DNA of 64,000 bases from Nematopogon swammerdamellus (Eukaryota; Arthropoda; Insecta; Lepidoptera; Adelidae): positions 682,001 to 746,000 of the forward strand of contig OX336337.1 in assembly GCA_946902875.1 (NCBI GenBank). The letters are read 5' to 3'. Of the stretch, positions 50,454-61,403 are shown in pieces (the first letter of the stretch is position 1; the number at the start of each line of letters is the position of its first letter). The translations under genes were made by a program, and so were the position numbers. A model generated the notes under the pieces. That model made no database searches and had not been told where the DNA came from. It worked only from the letters and a program-made list of their open reading frames with translations.

Positions 50454-51063
50454 AATTGAACCGGTAGTTTCAAGAAGGGAATAAATGACAAAATTTCTCA
50501 ATTTGACATTTTGATGAAAAGTTCATCTCTAAAGCTAGACACATCTATTAGCTTTAAGAAGGGAACGAAAGCCGTTTTCGCTGCGGAGATATAAGCAGGT
50601 AAATTAGTAGTAGTTTGAAGAAGGGAACAAAACAAGGGACTTATTCCTTTCTTCAAACCACGAGGTGCTTCAAACTGATTTGCAAAATATTCATACTAGA
50701 AAATAGCCTCTATTGCTTTGCTATATTATGTTAGTTATGTTAGTAGCAATGTTATTTCATTTTCCCTTTAATTTTCATTGTAATTTTCAATAAATAATAC
50801 TTTATCAGTAACTTTTTGGTTTATTTTGATATTTAAATTCATTAGTTTGAAGAAGGGAATAAATTCAATATATAATATAATTCAAATACTGAAACCTATA
50901 GAAATCATTTTCCATCGCCATAGTACTAGGAACACAGTTTACTTTATTCCACCCATAGGTCAAACATCAGAAAACAGTAAAATATAGATGTTATATAGTT
51001 TTTCGCTATACTGAAAAATTACGTCCGATGAATTTATTCCCTTCTTGAAACTGCCGGTTCAAT
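50454..51063. mobile_element. 610-bp MITE with repeated GTTTCAAGAAGGGAATAAA motif
   Basis: The ends at 50454-50485 and 51032-51063 are 32-bp inverted repeats with one mismatch, beginning ATTGAACCGG. The core AAGAAGGGAA(T/C)(A/G)AA also occurs inside at about 50552, 50617, 50850 and inverted at 50640. That gives at least six copies. No open frame is present. Confidence 0.88.
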
Positions 51064-52747
51064 TATAATGATCATTTTATAGCACAAGTTAAGCTCTTGT
51101 TGTGATAATTCATTCATTAATTTCATTTAATTACGTATCAGTGTTTTTATATTTAAGAGAAGAAAGTATTCCTCTACTAATTATTTTAACGATAGTTTAT
51201 ATTTCTTTGAGGTAAGCATTTACAAATATTAATTTTCACTTAATATAATGAGGCGCTTAGGCGTGGTCGGTAGTAATGTTAGTGCTGGCGGGTGGGTCGT
51301 TAAGTTTCAATTTCCGACATAAGCCTGAGTGAAGGCAGAACATCTGTCAGTGCGGGGCGGCGGAGGAGGCGGGCGCGGGAAGGAATACACTCATTTACTT
51401 AATCACCTCTTTTTAATTACTGCGCTGTTTGCTCGGCCGAGTGCGAGCTTCACTCGCACCGAGCCACTTGAAATATGATAGCAATTACTTTAATAAGAAC
51501 CATATTAAATTAGAGTCGTTCACATTTTTCATTCGTAGAAAGGCGGCGGGCGCGGTGGCGGGGCGGGGCGGCGCGGCGGCGTCGAGGCCTCGTCCGCGTA
51601 AAACTAATTAGATACAAGCCAAAATGTAATATGAAACATGACTTGCATAATACGGGGACGGCAATTTAATTAATTTTCTCGGCGGCGGAAATTAAGATGA
51701 GAAGATATGAGGGCGGAGGCGGTGGGCGGGAGGCGGCTGCGCCGGTGCGGGGCGAGGGCGGGCGGGAGGCGGCGCAAGACGTCGCGTCGCGTCGCGTCGT
51801 CGCGAGCCGCAGCGCAGAGGAGCCGCGCCGCACCGCGCACGCACCGCGCGCGTACACTCGCACATCCAGCTATGAACATCCCCTGTACCTGTACCGGCGC
51901 GTTACTCACTCGCCGATGTGAGTATGAGAAGCGATCTCACTCAACCAATCAGAAGGCGTTCGGTGAGGCATCCGGCCCGGCTATTGGTTGAAATATGCAA
52001 GTGGTTGGCGAGTGAGTTAACACCGGTAGACCCGCAGATCGTAAGGTCAGGTAAGTCAGTTTCTATAAAGAAAAAAAAAATTGTTATTAATTGTAATTAC
52101 TTCTCTACTAGACTAGTTAGGCATGCATGTCCCGAGTTCGCTGGCCTCGCTGTAGCAACAATAGCTGCACAACATTCCAGCAGAAATGCTACCTGCAGCG
52201 AGCGACTAACGCGTACGCAGTCAGACTTACGAAGAGCGGAAAGCATTGTCTGCAATCACACAATGCGAAGTACCTCTATGAAAATTAATTCGCACCACGT
52301 GCCAAACGATTAATTAGTAAATGTACAGATTATCTCCGAGCGAATCTCATCTGTGAGAAGTTTCAGCTTCAGAGATGAAGACATTTGAGGCGGATGGTCC
52401 CATTTTGTTATTCCTTCGACGGAGTGCGCTCTTATCAACGTATACATAGAGTAGATTGGACAGGAATTACTCTCTGGTGAAAGCTTTCTCGCAAATGACT
52501 CTCGGCTTGCGATGGAGGAAACTTCCAAATTTCTAGTTCGCTTTTTATGAAAAAAAAAAAACGTTTTCGCTACTCTAGAGGGACACACAATTTACTTATG
52601 ATAATATTTATTCCTGTTAATTAGTACGCGTTTGTAGTTCTATATTACTAAGAGCACAAAAGGAAACTATAAATCATAAAACGTGTGATGTTTTATTGAA
52701 GTAGAAAATGAGATAAAATAATTAGATAAAAGATTAAATAATTAGAT
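51064..52747. other. Intergenic with GC-rich islands
   Basis: GC-rich stretches at 51350-51400, 51535-51600 and 51700-51900 flank AT cores such as TTTAATTAATTT (51664). The open frames over 51670-52000 reflect base composition (Arg/Ala/Gly-rich in every frame) and are not called. A fragment of the GTGCGAG/CTCGCACCGAG transposon lies at 51435-51468. Confidence 0.35.
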
Positions 52748-55617
52748 TAAAGACTGCATCCGGATCCTTCGTCGAGTACCGAAAGGAGCACGCGCAGCGG
52801 TGGCTGAGAAACTGTGTACAGTATTGTCACGATGTACTTCCAAAAATGACTTCGAATCGTGGAAGAATGTAATGTGTTTTGCTTACGTAGCCCTTCGGAC
52901 ACCAGATTCAACAAACAAAGCCACTTCATTAACAGCTAAAATAAAGAGAAACCTAGACTCAACCTTGGATGACATAGATTTATCACCAGCACACCATGCC
53001 CGTTCCCCGATTGCCTCCATTATCGAGGCTAAAGTTTCCGACGGGGATATCAAAGGAGCCGTCAGGATATTAGCATCCAGCGATGAAATAGCACCACGAA
53101 ACGATTCAGTTTTTGAAGAGCTGCAGAAGAAACATCCAGCACCATCCCGAAGTTTAAATATGCCAGAGCCACCGAGTAATTGCGAGGAAGCACTCCAAGT
53201 ATCGATGTGTAAGGTTTTTGAAGCCATCATGTCATTTCCTTGTGGATCAGCAGCAGGAATAGACGGCATTCGACCACAACACATAAAATACCTGACGAGC
53301 CCATCTGCCGGTGACGCTGGTCGACGCCTACTTGAGACAATCACTACTACATGCAACTGTATGTTAAGCGGGACAATAAATGATGAAGCATGCGTGTATC
53401 TCTATGGAGCAAATCTATGTGCGCTCACGAAAAAGGACGGAGGCGTGCGTCCAATAGCAGTGGGGAACTTTTTCCGAAGATTAACTTCAAAATTAGCTTG
53501 CACGTCAGCAAAAGAAACAATGGGGCACTATTTCAGACCTAAGCAACTCGGTTTCGCAACAAAGCGGGGATGTGAAGCAGCAATTCACGCAGTTCGTACA
53601 TATATTAATATCAACAAAGACACTGAGAAAGTTTTGTTGAAACTTGATTTAAAGAATGCATTTAATAGTATTGAAAGGGATCAACTGTTAACAAATGTAA
53701 ATGAAAAGGTTCCAAAACTATATCCATACATTCATCAATGTTACTCTAAGGCTTCATCTCTATTTTTTGGCGAGCGTACAATTCTTTCACGGGTAGGGGC
53801 ACAACAGGGTGATCCATTGGGTCCATTAATTTTTAGTCTAGGAATACATCCAATAATTCAAAATTTAATTTCGGAACTTAACATTTGGTATCTGGATGAT
53901 GGCACGTTGGCGGGCGACCCAGATACTGTATTGGCCGACCTTAATAGTGTCATGTCGGAGTGCGCCAAAATTGGACTCCAAATTAATACACAAAAATGTG
54001 AGTTATATCTCTGTTCTTCTCCTGCACCAGAAGTAATCGAACATTTTAACGACTTGGCACCGGGTATTCGTATTGTGTCTGACAGTCTGTCGCTACTTGG
54101 CGCCCCCATCACGGCTGAAGCCGGAAAAACCATTTTAGAAAACAAATTCAACGAATTAAACCGGCTTTTTGAACGAGTTTTAGGTTTAAATTCACACATT
54201 GGATACTTTCTTTTAAAGAACTGTTTTTGCATCCCAAAACTCGTTTATCTTATTCGCACAACCCCTCTATGGAAATGTAATTTGTTTTTACAAAAATTTG
54301 ATATTTGTTTAAGAAAAACACTTCAGTCCTTATTAAATATTTCATTTAACGACATGCAATGGATACAAGCAACCCTACCAGTCAAACTAGGCGGTATCGG
54401 TATACGGCGTTTGTCGGACATAGCGGTTCCCGCGTTCTTGGCCTCTGTCTATGGCGTTTCAGATCTGGTTCTCAACATGTTACCTAATAATGGAGCCGGA
54501 ACTGAAATTAGTCATAGAACCGAGGCCTTAGACGTTTGGAAGACGATGTGCCCGGGCGATGACGCCGTCCCGAAATACCCATCGGTACGAAGAAACTGGG
54601 ATGTTATAAATGCAACGAGAATAAGTAAAACGCTGCATTGGGATAGTTTGGCCGATGTAGCGCAATACAAAGCCTCGTGCACTTATGAGTCCGGTGCTTG
54701 GCTCCACTGCCTTCCCTCCAAACCTTTAGGCACACTATTAGACAACAACACTATTCGAATTTCTTTCGCACTCCGGCTCGGCTGCGATATCGTGCAGCGT
54801 CACCAGTGCGTGTGCGGGGCCCAGGTTGAGGTAGATTGGAGACACGGCCTTAGCTGCGGAAGGAGTGCTGGAAGAATACCGCGTCATGCCACTTTGAATG
54901 ACATTTTAAGACGAGCCTTCAGATCGGTCAACGTGCCATCCATTTTGGAGCCAACTCTGAGCAGGGATGACGGCAAGCGCCCAGACGGGATGACCTTAGT
55001 TCCATGGTCTCAAGGACAGGCTCTCATCTGGGACGCGACGTGTGTTGACACCCTCGCTAATTCGTACGTGGAGTCGACAGCGCGTCGTGCTGCGTCCGCT
55101 GCTGAGTTGGCTGCCGTGAATAAACATAACAAATACAGGCAAATAAAAATTCAAAATTATATATTTACAGCTTTCGCAGTTGAAACAATGGGGCCCTGGT
55201 GTGCCGAGGCAAAAATTTTAGTGAGAGAGTTGGGAGAACTTTTGCGGGAAATTTCAGGAGATAGCCGTGCCGGTTCCTACCTCACACAAAGAATCGGCCT
55301 TGCCATTGTGAGGGGGAACTCGGCCAGTGTCATGGGCACCTTTCCGACAGCGGCAGCGATGGACGAGATTTTTTACTTTTAGTTGCTGTCGGCAAGGTGC
55401 TCGTGTAGCATCTTCGGGGATTTCCCGTTAAGGTTTTTATATATTTTTTTATATATTTATTTATTATTATTTCTTTTATAGTTTTAGGTAATTTTAATTT
55501 AGGTAGTTTTAGTTTTTATGTTGTTTGTTTTAAGTTTAGGTAATTTTAATTTAGGTAGTTTTAGTTTATATTTGTTATCTAATATTAATAATGTAATTGT
55601 ATAAATAAAGAAATGTC
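52748..55617 (+). mobile_element. 5'-truncated non-LTR retrotransposon of restriction-like-endonuclease type
   Basis: The 2870-bp insertion is bounded by AATTAGAT on both sides (52740-52747 and 55618-55625), a likely 8-bp target duplication. It starts mid-frame and ends about 235 bp after the stop. The 3' UTR contains two copies of TTTTAATTTAGGTAGTTTTA and AATAAAG near its end. Loss of the 5' part with an intact 3' end is the usual result of target-primed reverse transcription. Confidence 0.88.
52749..55382 (+). CDS. Reverse transcriptase/endonuclease polyprotein, N-terminally truncated
   Basis: The frame is open for 877 codons before the stop; an internal GTG at 52800 gives 860 residues, used for numbering. 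Residues 1-55 hold the LSRCTSKNDFESWKNVMCFA region. The reverse transcriptase spans about 150-420, with KKDGGVRPIAVGNFFRR, KLDLKNAFNSIERD, GAQQGDPLGPLIFSL and the active-site YLDD at 364-367. A zinc knuckle C-x-C-x9-H-x3-C lies at 670-686, and a PD-(D/E)xK-like nuclease follows (RPDG at 727-730, IWDATCVDT downstream). A knuckle followed by a nuclease after the RT is the R2-like (RLE) order. YLDD instead of the usual (F/Y)ADD marks a family I know from corals, sponges, Hydra and insects but cannot name with certainty. No frameshift or internal stop is seen, so the copy is young. Confidence 0.85.
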   Translation, partial: KDCIRILRRVPKGARAAVAEKLCTVLSRCTSKNDFESWKNVMCFAYVALRTPDSTNKATSLTAKIKRNLDSTLDDIDLSPAHHARSPIASIIEAKVSDGDIKGAVRILASSDEIAPRNDSVFEELQKKHPAPSRSLNMPEPPSNCEEALQVSMCKVFEAIMSFPCGSAAGIDGIRPQHIKYLTSPSAGDAGRRLLETITTTCNCMLSGTINDEACVYLYGANLCALTKKDGGVRPIAVGNFFRRLTSKLACTSAKETMGHYFRPKQLGFATKRGCEAAIHAVRTYININKDTEKVLLKLDLKNAFNSIERDQLLTNVNEKVPKLYPYIHQCYSKASSLFFGERTILSRVGAQQGDPLGPLIFSLGIHPIIQNLISELNIWYLDDGTLAGDPDTVLADLNSVMSECAKIGLQINTQKCELYLCSSPAPEVIEHFNDLAPGIRIVSDSLSLLGAPITAEAGKTILENKFNELNRLFERVLGLNSHIGYFLLKNCFCIPKLVYLIRTTPLWKCNLFLQKFDICLRKTLQSLLNISFNDMQWIQATLPVKLGGIGIRRLSDIAVPAFLASVYGVSDLVLNMLPNNGAGTEISHRTEALDVWKTMCPGDDAVPKYPSVRRNWDVINATRISKTLHWDSLADVAQYKASCTYESGAWLHCLPSKPLGTLLDNNTIRISFALRLGCDIVQRHQCVCGAQVEVDWRHGLSCGRSAGRIPRHATLNDILRRAFRSVNVPSILEPTLSRDDGKRPDGMTLVPWSQGQALIWDATCVDTLANSYVESTARRAASAAELAAVNKHNKYRQIKIQNYIFTAFAVETMGPWCAEAKILVRELGELLREISGDSRAGSYLTQRIGLAIVRGNSASVMGTFPTAAAMDEIFYF

Positions 55618-55780
55618 AATTAGATGTAGGTAACTAGATTTGTCTTACAAATATCTTTATACAAATACAAAATTTTATCTATGTAAATTAATTCAGTTAA
55701 AAAATTTTGAATTAAGCTATTTACTAAATAAAATAAACTACTTTTGGATTTTTTTATATGTTACTAAGTATGTACTCGCT

Positions 55781-55923
55781 TTTTATATTTCTTTTTTTAG
55801 ATAAATGCAAAGCCAAAAATGATGAGAAAAAATATGTCCCGACCAGGATTCGAACATGGGACTCCGGCTTGAGCCGCCAGCGAGTTTTTCGGCTTTGCAT
55901 TTATCTAAAAAAATAAATATAAA
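55781..55923. mobile_element. Small inverted-repeat element with a tRNA-like centre
   Basis: The arms TTTTTTAGATAAATGCAAAGCC (about 33 bp each, ends near 55781 and 55923) pair almost perfectly. The 76-bp centre on the minus strand contains GTTCGAATCC, an RNA polymerase III B box, and a T-arm/acceptor-like GTCCCATG...GGTCGGGAC. A tRNA-derived segment thus sits inside a hairpin. Confidence 0.75.
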
Positions 55924-56927
55924 CTACTAAAAAGTGAATAACATTTTAAGTTGAATAATATTGTTTGTAATGGACTAGTAGTACAATACTACTAATAATA
56001 AGGCTACTATTTCGAGTTCAAACAAGAAGACAAGCTAATAGGTATCGCGGCATGAGACTATAAAAAAATTCAAATCAAAGCCAAAGAGGTTAACATCGTC
56101 TCCGCCCGACTTGATCTCATCTCTGGTCATTCAATTACGTCAAAGTCGCCCAAACTTCCAGCCTACGAAGTAGCGCCCTGCCCCGCGCGCCGCCCGCCCC
56201 GCCCCTCCGCGCTGGGCGGCGCGGCGCCGGGGGCGGCGTCGCGTCATTAGGAGACAAAAACAACTGGAGGCTCCTCCGGTGACACGGCGCACAATGGCGG
56301 CCGCCCCGAGGAGGTTAAGGTACAATAGAGGCCAGTGACGTTAATTAAAAGTTAACAAAAGCTGCCGGAGACTAATTGGAAGTGTTACCTATTATCTGCG
56401 CACCCCCGGGGCGGGCGCGCGGCGCCCATCGATCTAGGAGTGGTTAAGATCGACAAAGACTTTTTTAATAAACAAGTATTAATGTGAATTAACTTATTAA
56501 CTTTAACTTAGGTGATACGAGTAATGACAAACACGGTGCAATAGAGTTTTTGAAGAACGAAAAACCGTTACATATTTTCGACGTACGACACATGAGCGAT
56601 TTCGAAAAATACTATCCCCCAAGTCCGTTACTTCCCCGTGGCACAACCAATAGTGTCATGGGGAATTGTTATTCCCTTCAGCTCTTCCCTTAGCCCTTCA
56701 GCCCTTCAGCTGGGATTTTTTTTTCTCTCTGGCACAACTAGTGCCAGAGAGAAACATTTTTTTCCCAATAACATAACCGGCCAGTATTTACTGCTTCTTT
56801 TATTTTAGCATGTATTCTTGTGATTGAACCCTACATAATATTTATTAGATGTTATATCTTAATAATATAATATTATCGTCATTTCGGTTCAATTCCGGCC
56901 GGCTAGGAACAACTATTCTTTTAATAC
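55924..56927. other. Intergenic with a conserved-looking GC island at 56110-56420
   Basis: The island contains CGCACAATGGCGGCC, then the AT core TTAATTAAAAGTTAAC and GACTAATTGGAAG. No exon with a supported frame was found. Near 56630-56770 the phrase GGCACAAC(C/T)A and pieces of AGCCCTTCAGC repeat. Confidence 0.35.
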
Positions 56928-57003
56928 ATACATACATACATATCACACACGCTGAATCCCGACAATCGGGGTGAGCAGAGTAATCGGTGTTGTGCTGCAA
57001 GAA
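56928..57003. repeat. Family A dispersed repeat, 5' fragment
   Basis: It matches 28370-28450 (CATACATACATATCACACAC; CCCGACAATCGGGGTGAGCA) and then breaks off. Confidence 0.8.
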
Positions 57004-57234
57004 CTCTAATACTCTTTTAATATTATCATTGATGAATCTAGTTTTTCCTGAACTACTTGTCTGCCTATTCTCTATTAGAGATTATCGCAAAAATAACGGT
57101 AGCCACAGCTCTGTCCAACTATTGAGAAGTGTGTTTGAGCGAGTGAGACGGATAATGAGGAATTGCTAGTAGCGATGAAATGCAAATAGAGACAAGCCCC
57201 GCTGGTTCCTCCTTCGTCGATCAGCGAAGATAAT

Positions 57235-57320
57235 AATGCCACTCTTCACGATACTCCTGGCAGGACTCGAACCCTAAAGTTGGCGGTTCCCAAGACTCTT
57301 CCACCCCACGCCACCCCCGC
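57235..57320 (-). repeat. tRNA-like remnant, probably a SINE head
   Basis: The minus strand carries GGGTTCGAGTCCTGCC (B box), preceded by GGTGGAAGAGTCTTGGG. Stem pairing is poor, so it is not called a tRNA gene. Confidence 0.4.
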
Positions 57321-57544
57321 CCCACCTCCGTGCCGTGTCTGCTAATGAGGTGAGGTAGACTCCAAGTTCTGAAATTCACAGTACTCGTACAAAAGCATGG
57401 AACCATTAAATGGCCCGTATTTTTTTTTCAACAACTGAAGGACGAGAACTGATCGGCTGGGGAAGACGACCGGCGATAGCTGTTCTGTGGTCAAGCTTAA
57501 TTTCGAATATTTTTTTTTTCATCATCAATATCAATACAGATTTA

Positions 57545-58500
57545 CGAAAAATGAAAATCTTACGTGTCTGTAGACAGAATATTAAGCGATGGAATGCATT
57601 AAGATTTCGTAAAATTTAAAACCTTGCATGTCTGTAGACAGAATACTAAGTGATAGAAAGCATTAAGATTTAGTAAAGCTGAAAACCTTCTGTGGCTGTA
57701 GACAGAATATTAAGTGATAGAATGCATTAAGATTTCGTATTTAAAACCTTGCATGTCTGTAGACAGAATACTAAGTGATAGAAAGCATTAAGATTTAGTA
57801 AAGCAGAAAACCTTCTGTGGCTGTAGACAGAATATTAAGTGATAGAATGCATTAAGATTTCGTATTTAAAACCTTGCATGTCTATAGACAGAATACTAAG
57901 TGATAGAAAGCATTAAGATTTAGTAAAGCAGAAAACCTTCTGTGGCTGTAGACAGAATATTAAGTGATAGAATGCATTAAGATTTCGTATTTAAAACCTT
58001 GCATGTCTATAGACAGAATACTAAGTGATAGAAAGCATTAATATTTAGTAAAGCAGAAAACCTTCTGTGGCTGTAGACAGAATATTAAGTGATAGAATGC
58101 ATTAAGATTTCGTATTTAAAACCTTGCATGTCTATAGACAGAATACTAAGTGATAGAAAGCATTAAGATTTAGTAAAGCTGAAAACCTTCTGTGGCTGTA
58201 GACAGAATATTAAGTGATAGAATGCATTAAGATTTGGTAAAATTCAAAACCTTGCATGTCTATAGACAGAATACTAAGTGATAGAAAGCATTAAGATTTA
58301 GTCAAGCTGAAAACCTTCTGTGGCTGTAGACAGAATATTAAGTGATAGAATGCATTAAGATTTGGTAAAATTCAAAACCTTGCGTGTCTGTAAGCAGAAT
58401 GTTAAGTGATACAATGCATTAAGACTTAGTAAAACTAAAAACCTTGCGTGTCTGTAGACAGAATATTGCGTTTTCGTAAAATTGAAAACCTTTGGGTGAT
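57545..58500. repeat. Satellite array of alternating 61-62-bp units (about 122-bp dimer)
   Basis: Type A units contain GAATGCATTAAGATTTCGTA and CCTTGCATGTCTGTAGACAG. Type B units contain GAAAGCATTAAGATTTAGTA and CCTTCTGTGGCTGTAGACAG. They alternate regularly for about seven dimers, degenerating at the right end after 58370. Confidence 0.93.
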
Positions 58501-58579
58501 GAGAGTAAGTGAAGAATAGAAGGATTGTGTAAAAACTAGAACAGGAAAGTAATAACATACAATATAATAAATACATACA

Positions 58580-58990
58580 TTATATAGATAGATAGACAAC
58601 TTTAGCATAGCGTTAGCTCAGATATTGTAAATAGTCGGGTAATAAAACTACAGTCCACATGTCTGCGCGGCGCGACCGCAATGGGCGAAGCTTTCAGCCC
58701 GGGCGGGGGCGCAGGCTGTGCGCGTGTGGGGAGGGGGGGGGGGGGGGCGGAGGCGGGGCGGCGAGCCTGCGGTGCGCTGTTCAAATTAGCGGTCATGATC
58801 GAGTTTAGCTGAATGCCGGGCGACTGTTCCGCGCGGTTACCGACGCCGGAATGACTCGGTAATGGATCGTGAGTGCAGCGCCCCCGCCGCCCCACCGTCC
58901 TGTCCCCCGCCCGCCTACACCCAGCCGGACGCATCTTCCTCCACCATACCAGATGAAGGACACCTTACATGAAATAGTAGGTATATGAAT
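58580..58990. other. GC-rich island with a long G run
   Basis: A run of about 17 G interrupts the island at 58731-58747. The neighbouring part (58780-58880) looks single-copy. Open frames are compositional. Confidence 0.35.
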
Positions 58991-58994
58991 AGTT

Positions 58995-59215
58995 TAAGCC
59001 CGCGTATGACTTGTAACCGTGTCCTACACTGGCGGCCGTGGACTGGAAAACGGAGTGTGGGAAGACCACTCGCCAGGTGGGACGACGACATCAAGTACGT
59101 CGGCGGAAAGCAGTGGTTCCGTACCGCTTTAGGCCGGGAGGACTGGAGGAAAATTGGAAAGGCGTATGTCCAGCAGTGGACGATTATACACTGACTGACT
59201 GACTGACTGACATGA
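58995..59215 (+). mobile_element. RTE-type LINE 3' end with (CTGA)n tail
   Basis: It reads NRVLHWRPWTGKR, VGRPLARWDDD and REDWRKIGKAYVQQWTIIH then stop, followed by (CTGA)n at 59191-59211. It is the + strand sister of 4857-5290. Confidence 0.85.
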
Positions 59216-59589
59216 CTAGAAAAAGGACGGGATAGAGCAAAGGAATAGGTGAGAGAACGAAAGGGATAAATGTAGCCGATGATTCCATCGTAAATCTGAA
59301 AACTTTAGGTAATTGTTTTTTTTACGGTGAAAATAATGGTTACTTGTGAAATGTCAAAAACATATACTAACCTGCTTTATATTGAGATCAGTTTGTTATG
59401 CAAAACTTCATGATCTAATTTAAAGTATTTATTAAATATTAGCATTTTTATTGTACGGTTTGGAGGTAATTTGCAATTTTCGTCTACAAAGAAAATATTG
59501 TGGAATAATATTTTCGCTAAACATACTACCTAGAATTAGTAGGTAATCAACTTTGCCATATATATATTACAGAGTGATTGTTGCAGTAT

Positions 59590-59820
59590 CCTTATCCTTA
59601 CCTATAATAAAATCCAACGTCTGCTTTCTGTCTGTCTGAGTGTCTGTCTGTCCGCTTATAACTCGAGAACCACTGAACCGATTTTAATAAAAAAAAATCT
59701 ACGGATAGCTTGATTCTTCCCATCAACTATAGGCTACTTACTATCACGCTAAATAGCTTATGAGGTTAGCAGTGAAGTGAAATATGAGAGCGGGCGGAGC
59801 CGCGGGCACAGCTTGTTATT
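59590..59820 (+). repeat. Dispersed repeat ending GCGGAGCCGCGGGCACAGC
   Basis: Phrases include CTTTCTGTCTGTCTGAGTG, ACTCGAGAACCACTGAACCG and ATAGGCTACTTACTATCACG, then the end phrase. This is a very common lepidopteran repeat; a related fragment is at 29496-29660. I do not know its formal class. Confidence 0.7.
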
Positions 59821-60852
59821 GATATAACAGAGAGCATCATGCGATATAGTGTGAGGTATTATAGAATCTTAATTAACATTAAGATATATGGCGATGTTGG
59901 CGAACTATATAAAACAACTTGCGATAAGTTCAAGAGAGGTTTTACTACCTTAAGGCGCCTAGTAACGCCAACGGCGGGCGGCGGCGGCGTAGCGCGCAGT
60001 AGTTTTCATAAGGGGTTTTTTCATAAATTGCGATTCTTCGTATTAGAACTTTGAAAAGCGTGTGATCGATAGATATAACAAATGGCGTCATTTTGCTATA
60101 AAAATTCAATTCAAATTCTCTTTAGTTTCTGAGATCAAGTCTTCAAACTTCACGCGGAAGAAAAAATCGACATTTGGTTACGGTATATTTTGTATAGAAA
60201 ATGATAAAATTTTACAACCAAAAAAGTGTGATCGATAGACAAAGAATTGTTCTATATTTTGCAGTAGTTTTTAGCCTTTAGATTGGTCTGGTTATCACGG
60301 GCTACTTTCAAAAAAATCCAAATGTGGCGTTATTAGGCTCCTTAAGAACGCCCAACTTGTTAGAACAATTATACTTCTAAAGGTGGCACTTCTTAGATCG
60401 AAAGATTTTGTTAACCTAAATAGTTTAGTCTTCCTAGAATGGAGCGAATAAATACAAAACTCCGATATATTTCCAACAATAACAACGTAGTGTATTTACA
60501 TTTCAATGAGGCTAAGTATGTCCGAATGGTCTAGGTGCCGTGTAGAAACATACCACCGCCGCCCGCTATTGTTGCGGACTGACCGCTAATGGGTTAATGT
60601 GCAATTTTAACGTAAATTCCCGTAATGGTCTCTGTAGTAATGGATTTAATTTGGCTGAAATGAAGCCGTCGCGTGTCGCTGAGTGCCGCCGACACTGTCT
60701 GCTTGGTATTCGTTGCCGCAACATAGTTGTACGTGCGAGCATACTGAATGCATTGTTGCGCTTAGGACCTTGCCACAGTAACACAGAGCAAAATAAAAAA
60801 AAATCTAAATATATTTATTGCACTTGAACAATTTTTTTTTGCAAATTTGTCA
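59821..60852. other. Intergenic, single-copy-looking
   Basis: A GC-richer stretch at 60540-60770 has no repeat hallmarks. A LINE-tail-like phrase, TATATTTATTGCACTTGAAC, lies at about 60806. No exon was recognised. Confidence 0.35.
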
Positions 60853-61403
60853 TCCTTGGTAGCTCAGTGAAGTCGGTCGACTGGTGTTAAGCAACCCTGA
60901 GCGCGGTCAGTACTTGGATGGGTGACCGCTCGACCGTTGGAGGCTGACCGTAGTTCGGATTCCACATAAAGCTGTAGGTGCCTTCCCCTCTCTTACCTTA
61001 GTAGGTGGTAGGGTTTATCCCGCCCGAGTTGATACCATCGCACTGAATGAAACGTCGGTCGAAACGGATAAGTACATAAATAGTTCGTGTTTTCCGTCCA
61101 GTACCATAATCACGAGATTTAACCTACTATGCTACTCTACACTACGCCGTGTTCTCCGCATCATTTTGTATGGAGAAACGAAGTTCGCAAATCTATCACT
61201 AGAGGCGCTGCTCCGTTTCTCCATACAATGATGCGGAGAACACGGCGTAGCGTAGCGTAGCGTTTAGGGTACAGTTCAGTGTAGCGTGCATGAAATGAAG
61301 GGAAGCACTGACATGGCACTTAGTTCACCCGGTGTTATGGGCTGACATCACGGATGTTGTAGATGATGTAGCCAACCGTGTCAGTTTCCATAAAAAAAAA
61401 AAA
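60853..61403 (+). mobile_element. 5S rRNA-derived SINE, near full length, interrupted
   Basis: At 60888-60935 the text TTAAGCAACCCTGAGCGCGG, TCAGTACTTGGATGGGTGAC, CGC is the 5S rRNA 3' half, including its internal promoter region, as in SINE3-type elements. The body follows (CCCGCCCGAGTTGATACCAT; GTGTTTTCCGTCCAGT) and ends GTTTCCATAAAAAAAAAAAA. A foldback element splits it at 61103-61272. Other copies: 10895-11068, 35210-35460, 45757-45875, 63855-63960. Confidence 0.85.
61103..61272. mobile_element. 170-bp foldback element inside the SINE
   Basis: The arms around CTACGCCGTGTTCTCCGCAT and TGTATGGAGAAACG pair with the right half. The SINE text continues exactly across the gap when it is removed, with AGT on both sides (61100-61102 and 61273-61275) as a 3-bp duplication. 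Confidence 0.85.

Noticed and set aside
51666..51991. Arg/Ala/Gly-rich open frames on both strands
   Set aside because: They result from extreme GC content. All frames are open and none has domain-like content.
60888..60935. 5S rRNA gene
   Set aside because: Only the 3' half is present and it is fused to a repeat body shared by other copies with an A-rich end.
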